Below are positions 18,634 to 26,615 of a DNA stretch of 64,000 nt, in pieces. The DNA comes from RXIX01 sp003989075 (GTDB lineage Bacteria > Pseudomonadota > Gammaproteobacteria > Competibacterales > Competibacteraceae), in NCBI GenBank assembly GCA_029780415.1, contig JAKOYN010000171.1, positions 1 to 64,000 on the forward strand, in the 5' to 3' direction. Both the position numbers and the translations under genes were made by a program. Position 1 is the first letter of the stretch. Every line of letters starts with the position of its first letter. The notes beneath the pieces are model-generated. The model was not told the DNA's origin. It saw only the letters and a program-made list of their open reading frames with translations, and searched no databases.

Positions 18634-20016
18634 TCAGATGACCTTGGAAAAGCGGCGCTGCCCGTGTTCGCGCAGGTAGCGATCAAACGCCATGCAGATG
18701 TTGCGAATCAACAGCCGGCCCGGCGGCAGCACCCGGATGCCGCTTGCCGATACGGCCAGCAGTCCATCCGCCTGCAGCTCGGCCAGCGCCGCCAGTTCAG
18801 CGGCGAAATAGTCGCCAAACACGATGCCGTACTGGCGCTCGATGGTGGCGAATTCCAGGCTGAAATGGCAGATCAGCGCAGTAATCACCGCCCGCCGCAA
18901 GCGGTCATCGGCATCCAGGCGCACGCCGCGAAACACCGGCAACTGACCGGCATCGATGCGTGCGTAGTAGTCCTCCAGCCCTTTCAGATTCTGGCTGTAG
19001 CTGTCGCCTATCATGCCGATCGAGGTCGCGCCCAGCCCGATCAGGTCGCAATCGGCATGGGTGCTGTAGCCCTGAAAATTGCGGTACAGAGTACCGGCCT
19101 GCTGCGCCCGCGCCAGCTCATCGTCGGGCTTGGCGAAGTGGTCCATGCCGATATAGACGTAGCCGGCGGCGGTCAGCCGTTCGATCACCCGGCCAAGAAT
19201 CTCCAGTTTCACCACGGGCGCCGGCAGCGCGGCGGCATCGATCTGCCGCTGGGTCTTGAACAGCTCAGGCAGGTGGGCGTAGTTGAACACCGAAATCCGG
19301 TCCGGTGACTGCTCGATGATCGCCTCCACCGTGCGGCCAAAGCTGGCCACGCTCTGCAGCGGCAGGCCATAAATCAGATCGACGCTGATCGATTTGAAGC
19401 CCTCGCGGCGCGCAGCCTCCATCACGCTCAGGGTCAGCTCGGGCGACTGCAGGCGATTGACCGCCTTTTGCACCGCCGGATCGAAATCCTGCACGCCCAG
19501 GCTCAGCCGGTTAAAGCCCAGCTCACGCAGCAGGGCAATCGTGCCGCCATCGGTCTCGCGCGGATCGACTTCGATCGAATACTCGCCACGGTCATCGTCC
19601 AGCAGGCGGAAGTGCGCGCCGGTGAACTGCATCAGCTCGCGCATCTCGGCGGCGCTGATAAAGGTCGGCGTTCCGCCACCCCAGTGCAGTTGAGTCACTG
19701 GCCGCTCGCGGTCGAACAGCGCGCCCTGCAGGGCAATCTCGCGCTGCAGGTGATCCAGATACGGCGCGGCATGGCGCCGGTTCTTGGTGACGATCTTGTT
19801 GCAGGCGCAGTAAAAGCACACCGTGTCGCAGAACGGGATATGCAGATACAGCGACAGCGGCCGGCCACTGGCATTGCTGGCCCGTGCCTGCGCTGCATAC
19901 TCGCTGGCGCCAAAGCCGTCATGAAACTGCACGGCAGTCGGATAGGAGGTATAGCGCGGCCCGGCCTTGTCATACTTGCTGATCAGGGCCGGATCGAACA
20001 CGAGCGTGGTATCCAT
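18634..20016 (-). CDS. hemN: Oxygen-independent coproporphyrinogen III oxidase
   Basis: A 460-residue radical-SAM enzyme that decarboxylates coproporphyrinogen III to protoporphyrinogen IX without O2. The 4Fe-4S ligands are Cys63, Cys67 and Cys70 in CDTVCFYC, followed by ACNKIVT typical of true HemN rather than HemW. GGGTPTF and the C-terminal HemN domain are present. Length matches the family. It starts 9 bases after the prmB stop and is probably co-transcribed with it. I did not find a convincing FNR box in the small gap, so any oxygen control would act at the prmB promoter. Confidence 0.96.
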   Translation of the reverse strand: MDTTLVFDPALISKYDKAGPRYTSYPTAVQFHDGFGASEYAAQARASNASGRPLSLYLHIPFCDTVCFYCACNKIVTKNRRHAAPYLDHLQREIALQGALFDRERPVTQLHWGGGTPTFISAAEMRELMQFTGAHFRLLDDDRGEYSIEVDPRETDGGTIALLRELGFNRLSLGVQDFDPAVQKAVNRLQSPELTLSVMEAARREGFKSISVDLIYGLPLQSVASFGRTVEAIIEQSPDRISVFNYAHLPELFKTQRQIDAAALPAPVVKLEILGRVIERLTAAGYVYIGMDHFAKPDDELARAQQAGTLYRNFQGYSTHADCDLIGLGATSIGMIGDSYSQNLKGLEDYYARIDAGQLPVFRGVRLDADDRLRRAVITALICHFSLEFATIERQYGIVFGDYFAAELAALAELQADGLLAVSASGIRVLPPGRLLIRNICMAFDRYLREHGQRRFSKVI

Positions 20017-20025
20017 GACTCTCCC

Positions 20026-20928
20026 TCAGAAGCGACGCAACTGCGCGGCATTGAGCAGAAACACACCCTGGCCGCCACGTTCAAATTCCAGCCAGGTGAA
20101 CGGCGCCTCGGGAAAGGCATCGCTCAGCGCATACTGGGCATCGCCGACCTCGACGATCAGCAGGCCCTCCGGCGCCAGGTAATCGGCAGCTTCGCTGAGA
20201 ATCTCCACGACTACGTCCAACCCGGCAACGCCAGCGGCCAGGCCCAGACGTGGCTCATAGTGATATTCGGCCGGCAGAGTATCGAGCTCGGCCTGCGCGA
20301 CGTAGGGCGGGTTGCTGATGATCAGATCATAGCGGCGGCCCTTGAGCGCCGAGAACAGGTCGGACTGGATCACCTCGACCTGCTCTTCCAGGCCATGTTC
20401 GGCGACATTGCGCCGCGCGACCTCCAGAGCATCGGCGGAGATATCGACCAGATCGACCCGCGCCTCGGGGAAGGCGTAGGCACAGGCGATGCCGATGCAA
20501 CCGCTGCCGGTACCCAGATCGAGAATGCTGTTCACGGCATGGCTGCCGGTCAGCCAGGGTGCGAACTGGCGCTCGATCAATTCGGCCAGCGGCGAGCGCG
20601 GCACCAGCACCCGCTCATCGACATAGAACGGCAGCCCCATGAACCAGGCGCGCTGGGTCAGATAGGCGGCCGGGCGGCGCTCGCTGACCCGCCGCTCCAG
20701 CAGGCGCAGCGCGGCCTGCTTTTCCGGTGGCGTCAGTCGCGCCTGGAAATAGTCGCTCTGCAGGTCCGGCGGCAGGTGCAGGGCGTGCAGCACCAGAGCC
20801 GCCGCTTCATCAAGGGCATTATCGGTGCCGTGGCCAAAGTGCAGGCCGACCTCGTTCATGCGGCTGGCGCCCCAGCGGATCAAGTCGCGAATGGTATCCA
20901 GATAGGGCAGGACGTCGTGGCTGGTCAT
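20026..20928 (-). CDS. prmB: Ribosomal protein L3 N5-glutamine methyltransferase
   Basis: The 300-residue class I SAM methyltransferase modifies a glutamine of ribosomal protein L3. It shows the SAM motif LDLGTGSGCIGIA, the catalytic ISNPPYV and the PrmB-type linker VLVPRSPLAELIE (PrmC would have RPETE). The N-terminal helical domain is complete. It heads a two-gene unit with hemN. Confidence 0.95.
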   Translation of the reverse strand: MTSHDVLPYLDTIRDLIRWGASRMNEVGLHFGHGTDNALDEAAALVLHALHLPPDLQSDYFQARLTPPEKQAALRLLERRVSERRPAAYLTQRAWFMGLPFYVDERVLVPRSPLAELIERQFAPWLTGSHAVNSILDLGTGSGCIGIACAYAFPEARVDLVDISADALEVARRNVAEHGLEEQVEVIQSDLFSALKGRRYDLIISNPPYVAQAELDTLPAEYHYEPRLGLAAGVAGLDVVVEILSEAADYLAPEGLLIVEVGDAQYALSDAFPEAPFTWLEFERGGQGVFLLNAAQLRRF

Positions 20929-21102
20929 GGAATCTCAAAGCCTGGGCGGGTAAGGAAAGTACTGCGATGGAATGCCGTGCATTCTACTGATTTGCGGATC
21001 GACCGGGTACCGAAGCGGTTTTTGGTATGCTGCGCAGGCCTTGGATAAAACCGTTGCCCCTGTTGGACAAAACCGCTGCTCCTAAAACAAAAGGATGCCT
21101 CC
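20929..21102. other. Intergenic region between divergent prmB and psd
   Basis: These 174 bases must contain the promoters for prmB (leftward) and psd (rightward). No palindrome or clear -35/-10 pair was identified. Confidence 0.4.
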
Positions 21103-22038
21103 ATGTCGAACCCCGTCGCGCCCAACCCCACCCCAGTGGCGCACCTTGCCTCAGCCAGCCTGGGCGAGCGGCTGCGCTACCTGCCGCACTATCTGTTACC
21201 GCAGCGCCTGCTGACCGCCCTGACCTATCGGGTGACGCGGGTCCGCATACCCTGGTTCAAGGATGCGCTGATCCGCGGTTTCAGCCGCCATTTCCGGGTG
21301 GATCTGAGCGAGGCGCTGGAGCCGAACCCGCGCGCCTATGCCGATTTCAACGCCTTCTTCACGCGCCCGCTGCGCCCCGATGCCCGGCCGCTGACCAGCG
21401 GCGAGCGGGCGCTGTGCTGTCCGGTGGATGGCGCGGTCAGTCAGGCCGGCACGGCTGCCGCCGATACCCTGTTGCAGGCCAAAGGGCGCCTGTTCTCACT
21501 GACCGCGCTGCTCGGTGGCGATGGGCAACTGGCGCAGCCTTTCCAGAATGGCAGCTTCGCAACGCTGTATCTATCGCCGCGCGACTATCACCGCATTCAC
21601 ATGCCACTGGCCGGACAGTTACGCACCATGCTGCATATTCCCGGCAGGCTGTTCAGCGTATCGCCTCTGACCACACGCGTGGTGCCGGAACTGTTCGCGC
21701 GTAACGAACGGGTGGTGACCGTGTTCGAGACCGCCGCCGGGCCGATGGCGCTGGTGCTGGTCGGTGCGATCAATGTCGCTTCGATCGAAACGGTGTGGGC
21801 CGGAGCGATCACACCGCCGCTGGGTACGACTGTGCGCCGCTGGGATTATCCACGCAGCGGCGAAGGCGCGGTGCACCTGGCGCGCGGCGCCGAGATGGGC
21901 CGTTTCAACATGGGTTCGACGGTGATCGTGCTGTTCGGACCGGGCGCGGTGCGCTGGGAGAATGAGATCCGCGCCGGCGCAACTCTGCGCATGGGCCGGC
22001 GGCTGGGCAAAATAACGCAAACAGCCGGCGCAGCGTGA
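21103..22038 (+). CDS. psd: Phosphatidylserine decarboxylase proenzyme
   Basis: The 311-residue proenzyme makes phosphatidylethanolamine from phosphatidylserine at the inner membrane. It self-cleaves at the Gly-Ser of the LGST-type motif, here NMGST (about residue 275), to form the pyruvoyl group. The block LSPRDYHRIHMP carries the conserved Asp/His residues, and FNAFFTRPLRPDARP is typical of the bacterial long form. The motif has Met in place of the usual Leu, which is unlikely to prevent processing. It converges with epmA; in other gammaproteobacteria psd and epmA are also often adjacent. Confidence 0.95.
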   Translation: MSNPVAPNPTPVAHLASASLGERLRYLPHYLLPQRLLTALTYRVTRVRIPWFKDALIRGFSRHFRVDLSEALEPNPRAYADFNAFFTRPLRPDARPLTSGERALCCPVDGAVSQAGTAAADTLLQAKGRLFSLTALLGGDGQLAQPFQNGSFATLYLSPRDYHRIHMPLAGQLRTMLHIPGRLFSVSPLTTRVVPELFARNERVVTVFETAAGPMALVLVGAINVASIETVWAGAITPPLGTTVRRWDYPRSGEGAVHLARGAEMGRFNMGSTVIVLFGPGAVRWENEIRAGATLRMGRRLGKITQTAGAA

Positions 22039-22057
22039 TCCGCCACCCGGGCGCGAC

Positions 22058-23053
22058 TCAGGCGCGGTCGAAGGGAAAAGCCAGCACCGCATCCAGCGCG
22101 GTCGCGCCAGACGCCAGCATCACCAGCCGGTCAAAGCCCAGCGCTACCCCGGCGCAGGCCGGCAGTCCCACGGCCAGCGCCGCCAGCAGATGCTCATCCA
22201 GCGGCATTGGAACCTGACCTTGCGCCTGCCGCGCCGCATTCTCCTGCATGAAGCGACGGCGCTGCTCGGCGGCATCGCCCAGTTCGTGGAAGCCGTTAGC
22301 CAGTTCGACACCGTGCAGATACAGCTCGAAGCGCTCGCCCAGCGGGGGATCATCCGGCCGCAGCCGGGCCAGCGCTGCCTGCGCAGCCGGATAGTCGTAC
22401 ACGAAGGTCAAACGCCCCTGCCCCAGATGCGGTTCGATGCAGTGGGTCAGCAGCAAATCCAGCCAGGGATCGACTGCATCGCCCGGCATGCCGGGCGGAA
22501 TCGATAGCCCGGCGCGCTCAGCACAAGCCGCCAGTTCCGCCACCGTGCTCCGGTGCGGGTCTACACCCAGATGGCGCTGAAAAATCTCCCGATAGCTGAG
22601 CCGCTCTGCCGCCGCTAATGGCAGCCGCCCAGCCAGCAGCAGGGTGACCAGTTCGGCTACTTCGTCCATCAGCCGGTGATGATCAAAGCCGAGCCGGTAC
22701 CATTCCAGCAGAGTGAATTCGGGATTATGACGGCGACCGGCTTCGCCATCGCGGAACACGCGTGCAATCTGATAGATGCAACCGCTGCCCGCCGCCAGCA
22801 GCCGCTTCATCGGGAATTCCGGCGAGGTGTGCAAATACAGCGTCTGGCCATGGCGTGGCCCGGGGCCGTGATAGACCGTCGCGAAGCTGTGCAGATGGGG
22901 ATCGCTGATTGCCGCCGCCGACAGCAGCGGCGTTTCCACTTCCAGCACGGCGCGCGCGGCGAAGAAGGCGCGAATCGTAGCCAGCAGCGCAGCGCGCAGA
23001 CGCAGCGTGTCCCAGCAGGCGCTTGGCCGCCACGCCGTATCGACCGGTGGCAT
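22058..23053 (-). CDS. epmA: EF-P (R)-beta-lysine ligase
   Basis: EpmA (PoxA/GenX), 331 residues, is a lysyl-tRNA-synthetase paralogue lacking the tRNA-binding domain. It attaches (R)-beta-lysine to Lys34 of elongation factor P. Class II motifs are visible: EVETPLL (motif 1), TSPEFPMKRLL, ARVFRDGEAGRRHNPEFTLLEWYR (split here as motif 2 region) and GVALGFDRLVML (motif 3). It starts 3 bases after the stop of the diguanylate cyclase gene and so is probably coupled to it. efp and epmB are in the same cluster. Confidence 0.95.
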   Translation of the reverse strand: MPPVDTAWRPSACWDTLRLRAALLATIRAFFAARAVLEVETPLLSAAAISDPHLHSFATVYHGPGPRHGQTLYLHTSPEFPMKRLLAAGSGCIYQIARVFRDGEAGRRHNPEFTLLEWYRLGFDHHRLMDEVAELVTLLLAGRLPLAAAERLSYREIFQRHLGVDPHRSTVAELAACAERAGLSIPPGMPGDAVDPWLDLLLTHCIEPHLGQGRLTFVYDYPAAQAALARLRPDDPPLGERFELYLHGVELANGFHELGDAAEQRRRFMQENAARQAQGQVPMPLDEHLLAALAVGLPACAGVALGFDRLVMLASGATALDAVLAFPFDRA

Positions 23054-23056
23054 CGC

Positions 23057-24868
23057 TCAGGCGCGCCGCGCGTGCAACAGCGGCGCGGGCGCCACGCACA
23101 CCTGATTACGGCCGCCGTTCTTCGCCCCGTACAGCGCCATATCGGCACGCTGGATCAGGTCCAGCAGAGCCTCACGCGGCTGGCGCACCGCCACACCAAT
23201 GCTCACCGTCACCACGCGATCGGCCATCGGCTCGGCAAAGCGCAGCGCCGCAATCCTGGCCCGCAACCGTTCGGCAAAGAGCGTGATATGCGCCACCGCC
23301 TCGCCGACCGCGAAGACCGCGAATTCCTCACCGCCGAGGCGCACCGGGATATCGCTGCTGCGCACACTCTCGATCAGGGTAGCAGCCACCTGACGTAATA
23401 CCACGTCACCCTGATTATGGCCGTAGGTATCGTTGATGCTCTTGAAGTGATCGATATCGATCATCAGCATCGCCACCGGGTTGCCGGGGTTGCGATCCTG
23501 AATCTCGCACAGGCGCTGCACCACTTCCTGCATGTAGATGCGGGTGAACAACCCGGTGAGCGGGTCGCGGATCGAGCGCTCGTAGATGCGCTGCCGCTCC
23601 AGGTCAAGCTGGCGATAGATCACCTCGCGCTCCACCGCGACCTGCAGCGGCACGCTCATCTGCTCAACCACCTGCTGCAGTTCCTCGGTCGAACTGGCCG
23701 GAGCACTGAGGTGAATGATCGCCACCGCCTGCGCCGTGCCGCGCTCCGGGTCAAATAGCGGCAGGGTCAAGGACGGCCCAATACTGGAGTCGCTGGCCAG
23801 GATGAAGGCGTCGGCCGCGCCCGCAGCGTTCAGCTCGCGCCACTGCTTGTGATCCAGATCCAGAATCCGCGCGACTGCCGACGGCGGATCCGCCTCGATG
23901 CCACGATAGCGGCTCTCGGGCGACAGATGCAGGACCCGCCCGCCGTCGAGCCGGGCATAGAATTCCAGCGAGAGCGCCGGCAAAAAACGCTGGGTGATAT
24001 CGAGCAGGCTGCCGGCGATATCGCGAAAATCGCGATAGACCAGCATGGTCTTGGTGATATCGCGCAAGGTCTGGTTCAGCTGCGACAGCTTCTGAATATC
24101 AGTATTACCGCGGGCAATCAGGTACAGGCCGCACTCCAGGGTCTTGAGCTTCTCGATCATGAACGTGACCAGAGGCTCGGGAATGATCGAACCGTGCTGC
24201 GGCGCGATCATGCGCACCGGGTATTTCTCAATCGAGCGCAGTGCATAGCCGAGGATGTCGCGACTCGGCATGTAGTGCTCGTGGAAGGGCCGCAGCGCCT
24301 CGAAGTAATTCTCATCCTGAGCGACCAGGGAAAACTCCGGGGTCAGGCCGCCAAACAGATCGCTGGAAAACAGTACCCGCGACACAGGATCAAAGCTGCA
24401 GATCGCCCCGGGAAAATGCGCATAGGGCGTGAAGACGAAATCCAGGCGCCGATCCTGCAGTTCCAGGGTCCAGTCGTGTGCATCGACCAGCCAGAACGGC
24501 AGGTTCAGACCGTAATGCTTGACCAGCATCTGCGTGCGCCAGTGCGTCACCAGCAGGGCATCATCGCGACTGATCAACTGGTCGATCAGCGGCAGCGCGC
24601 CGGTGATATCCGGGTCCTGATGATGACAGACAAAGTAGCGAATCGACGAAAAGGGGATGATTTCCTCGATCTTGCGCAGGGTGTGCCGGAAGGTGAGCTG
24701 CGATCCAGGATCGAACAGCACCGACTGATTACCCTGCTCCAGCAGGTAGACGTGGCATTGAAAGATATCGTTTTCCTGCCGGTGCCCCACCCACCAGATC
24801 CGGTCCGCCACCTGGATTGCGTGGTTGGTATCCGCATGCTCAAGATCGTCGATCGTATAGGGTGTCAT
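23057..24868 (-). CDS. ODP-type metallo-beta-lactamase-fold sensor with GGDEF diguanylate cyclase
   Basis: The 603-residue protein has an N-terminal flavodiiron-like beta-lactamase fold. Its metal motif is HHQDPD (residues 82-87) rather than HxExDH, which is the pattern of oxygen-binding di-iron (ODP) domains. SSDLFGG and APQHGSIIP supply further ligands. A middle region (about 270-460) resembles a GAF-like sensor plus coiled coil. The C-terminal GGDEF domain has the active-site loop GGEEF (from about residue 512) and an inhibitory I-site RSSD starting nine residues before it, so it should make c-di-GMP and be product-inhibited. It lies between efp and epmA on the same strand. O2 sensing is inferred, not shown. 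Confidence 0.88.
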   Translation of the reverse strand: MTPYTIDDLEHADTNHAIQVADRIWWVGHRQENDIFQCHVYLLEQGNQSVLFDPGSQLTFRHTLRKIEEIIPFSSIRYFVCHHQDPDITGALPLIDQLISRDDALLVTHWRTQMLVKHYGLNLPFWLVDAHDWTLELQDRRLDFVFTPYAHFPGAICSFDPVSRVLFSSDLFGGLTPEFSLVAQDENYFEALRPFHEHYMPSRDILGYALRSIEKYPVRMIAPQHGSIIPEPLVTFMIEKLKTLECGLYLIARGNTDIQKLSQLNQTLRDITKTMLVYRDFRDIAGSLLDITQRFLPALSLEFYARLDGGRVLHLSPESRYRGIEADPPSAVARILDLDHKQWRELNAAGAADAFILASDSSIGPSLTLPLFDPERGTAQAVAIIHLSAPASSTEELQQVVEQMSVPLQVAVEREVIYRQLDLERQRIYERSIRDPLTGLFTRIYMQEVVQRLCEIQDRNPGNPVAMLMIDIDHFKSINDTYGHNQGDVVLRQVAATLIESVRSSDIPVRLGGEEFAVFAVGEAVAHITLFAERLRARIAALRFAEPMADRVVTVSIGVAVRQPREALLDLIQRADMALYGAKNGGRNQVCVAPAPLLHARRA

Positions 24869-24934
24869 CGTGTGCGCTCCAGCGGCGTTATCGACTGGGA
24901 ATCGGCGGGAAAACGAACTGCTACGGCAGCAGGG

Positions 24935-25504
24935 TTATTCCTTGACCCGGGAGACGTATTCGCCCGTGCGGGTATCGACCTTGATCACCTCGCCGCTCTG
25001 CACGAACAGCGGCACGCGCACCACCGCGCCGGTTTCCAGGGTCGCCGGCTTACCGCCACCACCGGAGGTATCGCCGCGCAGGCCCGGATCGGTCTCGATG
25101 ATGGTCATGATCACGAAATTGGGCGGGGCCACGCTCAGCGGTGCGCCGTTCCACAGCGTCACCTGACACAACGCCTCTTCCTTCAGCCATTTGGCGGAAT
25201 CACCCATGGCGGCGGCATCGGCGGTGAGCTGTTCGTAGCTCTGCGGGTCCATGAAATGCCAGTATTCACCATCGTTATAGAGATACTGCAATTCAACATC
25301 GACCACATCGGCACCTTCGACGGTATCCCCCGACTTGAAGGTGCGTTCAATGACCCGACCGCTCTTCAGATTGCGCACCTTGACCCGGTTGAAGGCCTGG
25401 CCCTTGCCGGGCTTAACGAACTCGTTCTCGACGATGGCATAGGGGTCGCCATCCATCATGATCTTCAGCCCGCTTTTGAATTCATTGGTACTATAAGTTG
25501 CCAT
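24935..25504 (-). CDS. efp: Elongation factor P
   Basis: The 189-residue factor rescues ribosomes stalled at polyproline. The modification site is Lys34 in KPGKGQA, surrounded by the sequence used by EpmA-type beta-lysylation. All three OB/KOW-like domains are present through to GEYVSRVKE. The start ATG is at 25504, divergent from epmB with 44 bases between the two start codons. epmA and epmB in the same cluster mean the whole modification route except hydroxylation (EpmC, not seen) is encoded here. Confidence 0.97.
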   Translation of the reverse strand: MATYSTNEFKSGLKIMMDGDPYAIVENEFVKPGKGQAFNRVKVRNLKSGRVIERTFKSGDTVEGADVVDVELQYLYNDGEYWHFMDPQSYEQLTADAAAMGDSAKWLKEEALCQVTLWNGAPLSVAPPNFVIMTIIETDPGLRGDTSGGGGKPATLETGAVVRVPLFVQSGEVIKVDTRTGEYVSRVKE

Positions 25505-25548
25505 GCCAAACCTGCCTGGATTGTGAATGTGGGACCAAAAAGGAACCT

Positions 25549-26556
25549 ATGATAACGGCAAAGTCAACCCTGCGTCAGGTGCCGCTCTGGCAGCGCGAAC
25601 TGGCCCGAGCCATCACCGATCCGGCAGAACTGCTGCGGGTACTGGAACTCGACCCGGCGCTGTTGCCGGCGGCGACTGCAGCGGCGGCCCGGTTTGCGCT
25701 GCGCGTGCCACGCGGTTTTGTCGCCCGGATGCAGCGTGGCGATCCCGCCGATCCGCTGCTGCGCCAGGTCCTGCCGCTTGAGGCCGAGCTGGCCGAGATG
25801 CCCGGTTTTATCGCCGATCCGGTCGGCGAGCACGCGGCCCTGGCGGCGCCGGGCCTGCTGCATAAATACCACGGCCGGGCGCTGCTCATGGTCACTGCTG
25901 CCTGCGCGGTGCACTGCCGCTACTGCTTCCGCCGCGAATTTCCCTATGCCGGGCAGCACAGCGGCGCTGACCACTGGAGCACGGCACTGGCTTATCTGCG
26001 CGCCGATCCGGACATTCACGAAGTGATCCTCAGCGGTGGCGATCCGCTGTCGCTGTCCGACCGGCGCCTGGGTGAAGTGCTGGCCGAACTGGCGCGTCTG
26101 CCACAACTGCGCCGCCTGCGCATTCACAGCCGCCAGCCGATCGTCCTGCCCGAGCGGGTCGATGATGGACTGCTAACGCTGCTCAGCGGCTGCCCGTGGC
26201 CGGTGGTGCTGGTGACGCACGCCAATCATCCCCAGGAAATCGATGCCGCAGTGATCGCAGCGCTGCGCCGGCTGGGCGCTGCCGGCATCACCCTGCTCAA
26301 TCAGGCGGTACTGCTGCGCGCGGTCAATGACGATGCCGGGACCCTGGCGACGCTGAACGAAACCCTGTTCGCCGCGGGTGTCCTGCCCTATTACCTGCAT
26401 CAGCTCGACCGGGTGCGCGGTGCGGCACACTTCGAGGTGAACGATATCCAGGCATCAGCTATCATGGAGACACTGCGCCAGCGCCTGCCGGGTTATCTGG
26501 TGCCGCGCCTGGTCCGGGAACAGCCCGGCCAGCCGGCCAAGACCCCAGTCGCCTAA
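25549..26556 (+). CDS. epmB: EF-P beta-lysylation lysine 2,3-aminomutase
   Basis: EpmB, 335 residues, is a radical-SAM PLP enzyme that converts (S)-alpha-lysine to (R)-beta-lysine for EpmA. The cluster ligands are in CAVHCRYCFRR (CxxxCxxC), followed by ILSGGDPLSL and the PLP-lysine region near the C-terminus. I chose ATG 25549 because AAAGGA lies just upstream; an earlier in-frame ATG at 25498 would overlap the efp start. The shared 44-base region probably contains both promoters, so efp and epmB levels could be linked. Confidence 0.95.
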   Translation: MITAKSTLRQVPLWQRELARAITDPAELLRVLELDPALLPAATAAAARFALRVPRGFVARMQRGDPADPLLRQVLPLEAELAEMPGFIADPVGEHAALAAPGLLHKYHGRALLMVTAACAVHCRYCFRREFPYAGQHSGADHWSTALAYLRADPDIHEVILSGGDPLSLSDRRLGEVLAELARLPQLRRLRIHSRQPIVLPERVDDGLLTLLSGCPWPVVLVTHANHPQEIDAAVIAALRRLGAAGITLLNQAVLLRAVNDDAGTLATLNETLFAAGVLPYYLHQLDRVRGAAHFEVNDIQASAIMETLRQRLPGYLVPRLVREQPGQPAKTPVA

Positions 26557-26615
26557 GGTGCCGGCTCATTCCGGTTTACCACGGCAGCGTCCGGCTACCA
26601 GAGAGGTTGGAAAGC

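Noticed and set aside
19468..21048. 526-codon plus-strand frame opposite hemN and prmB
   Set aside because: Antisense to two well-recognised enzymes; no motif of its own.
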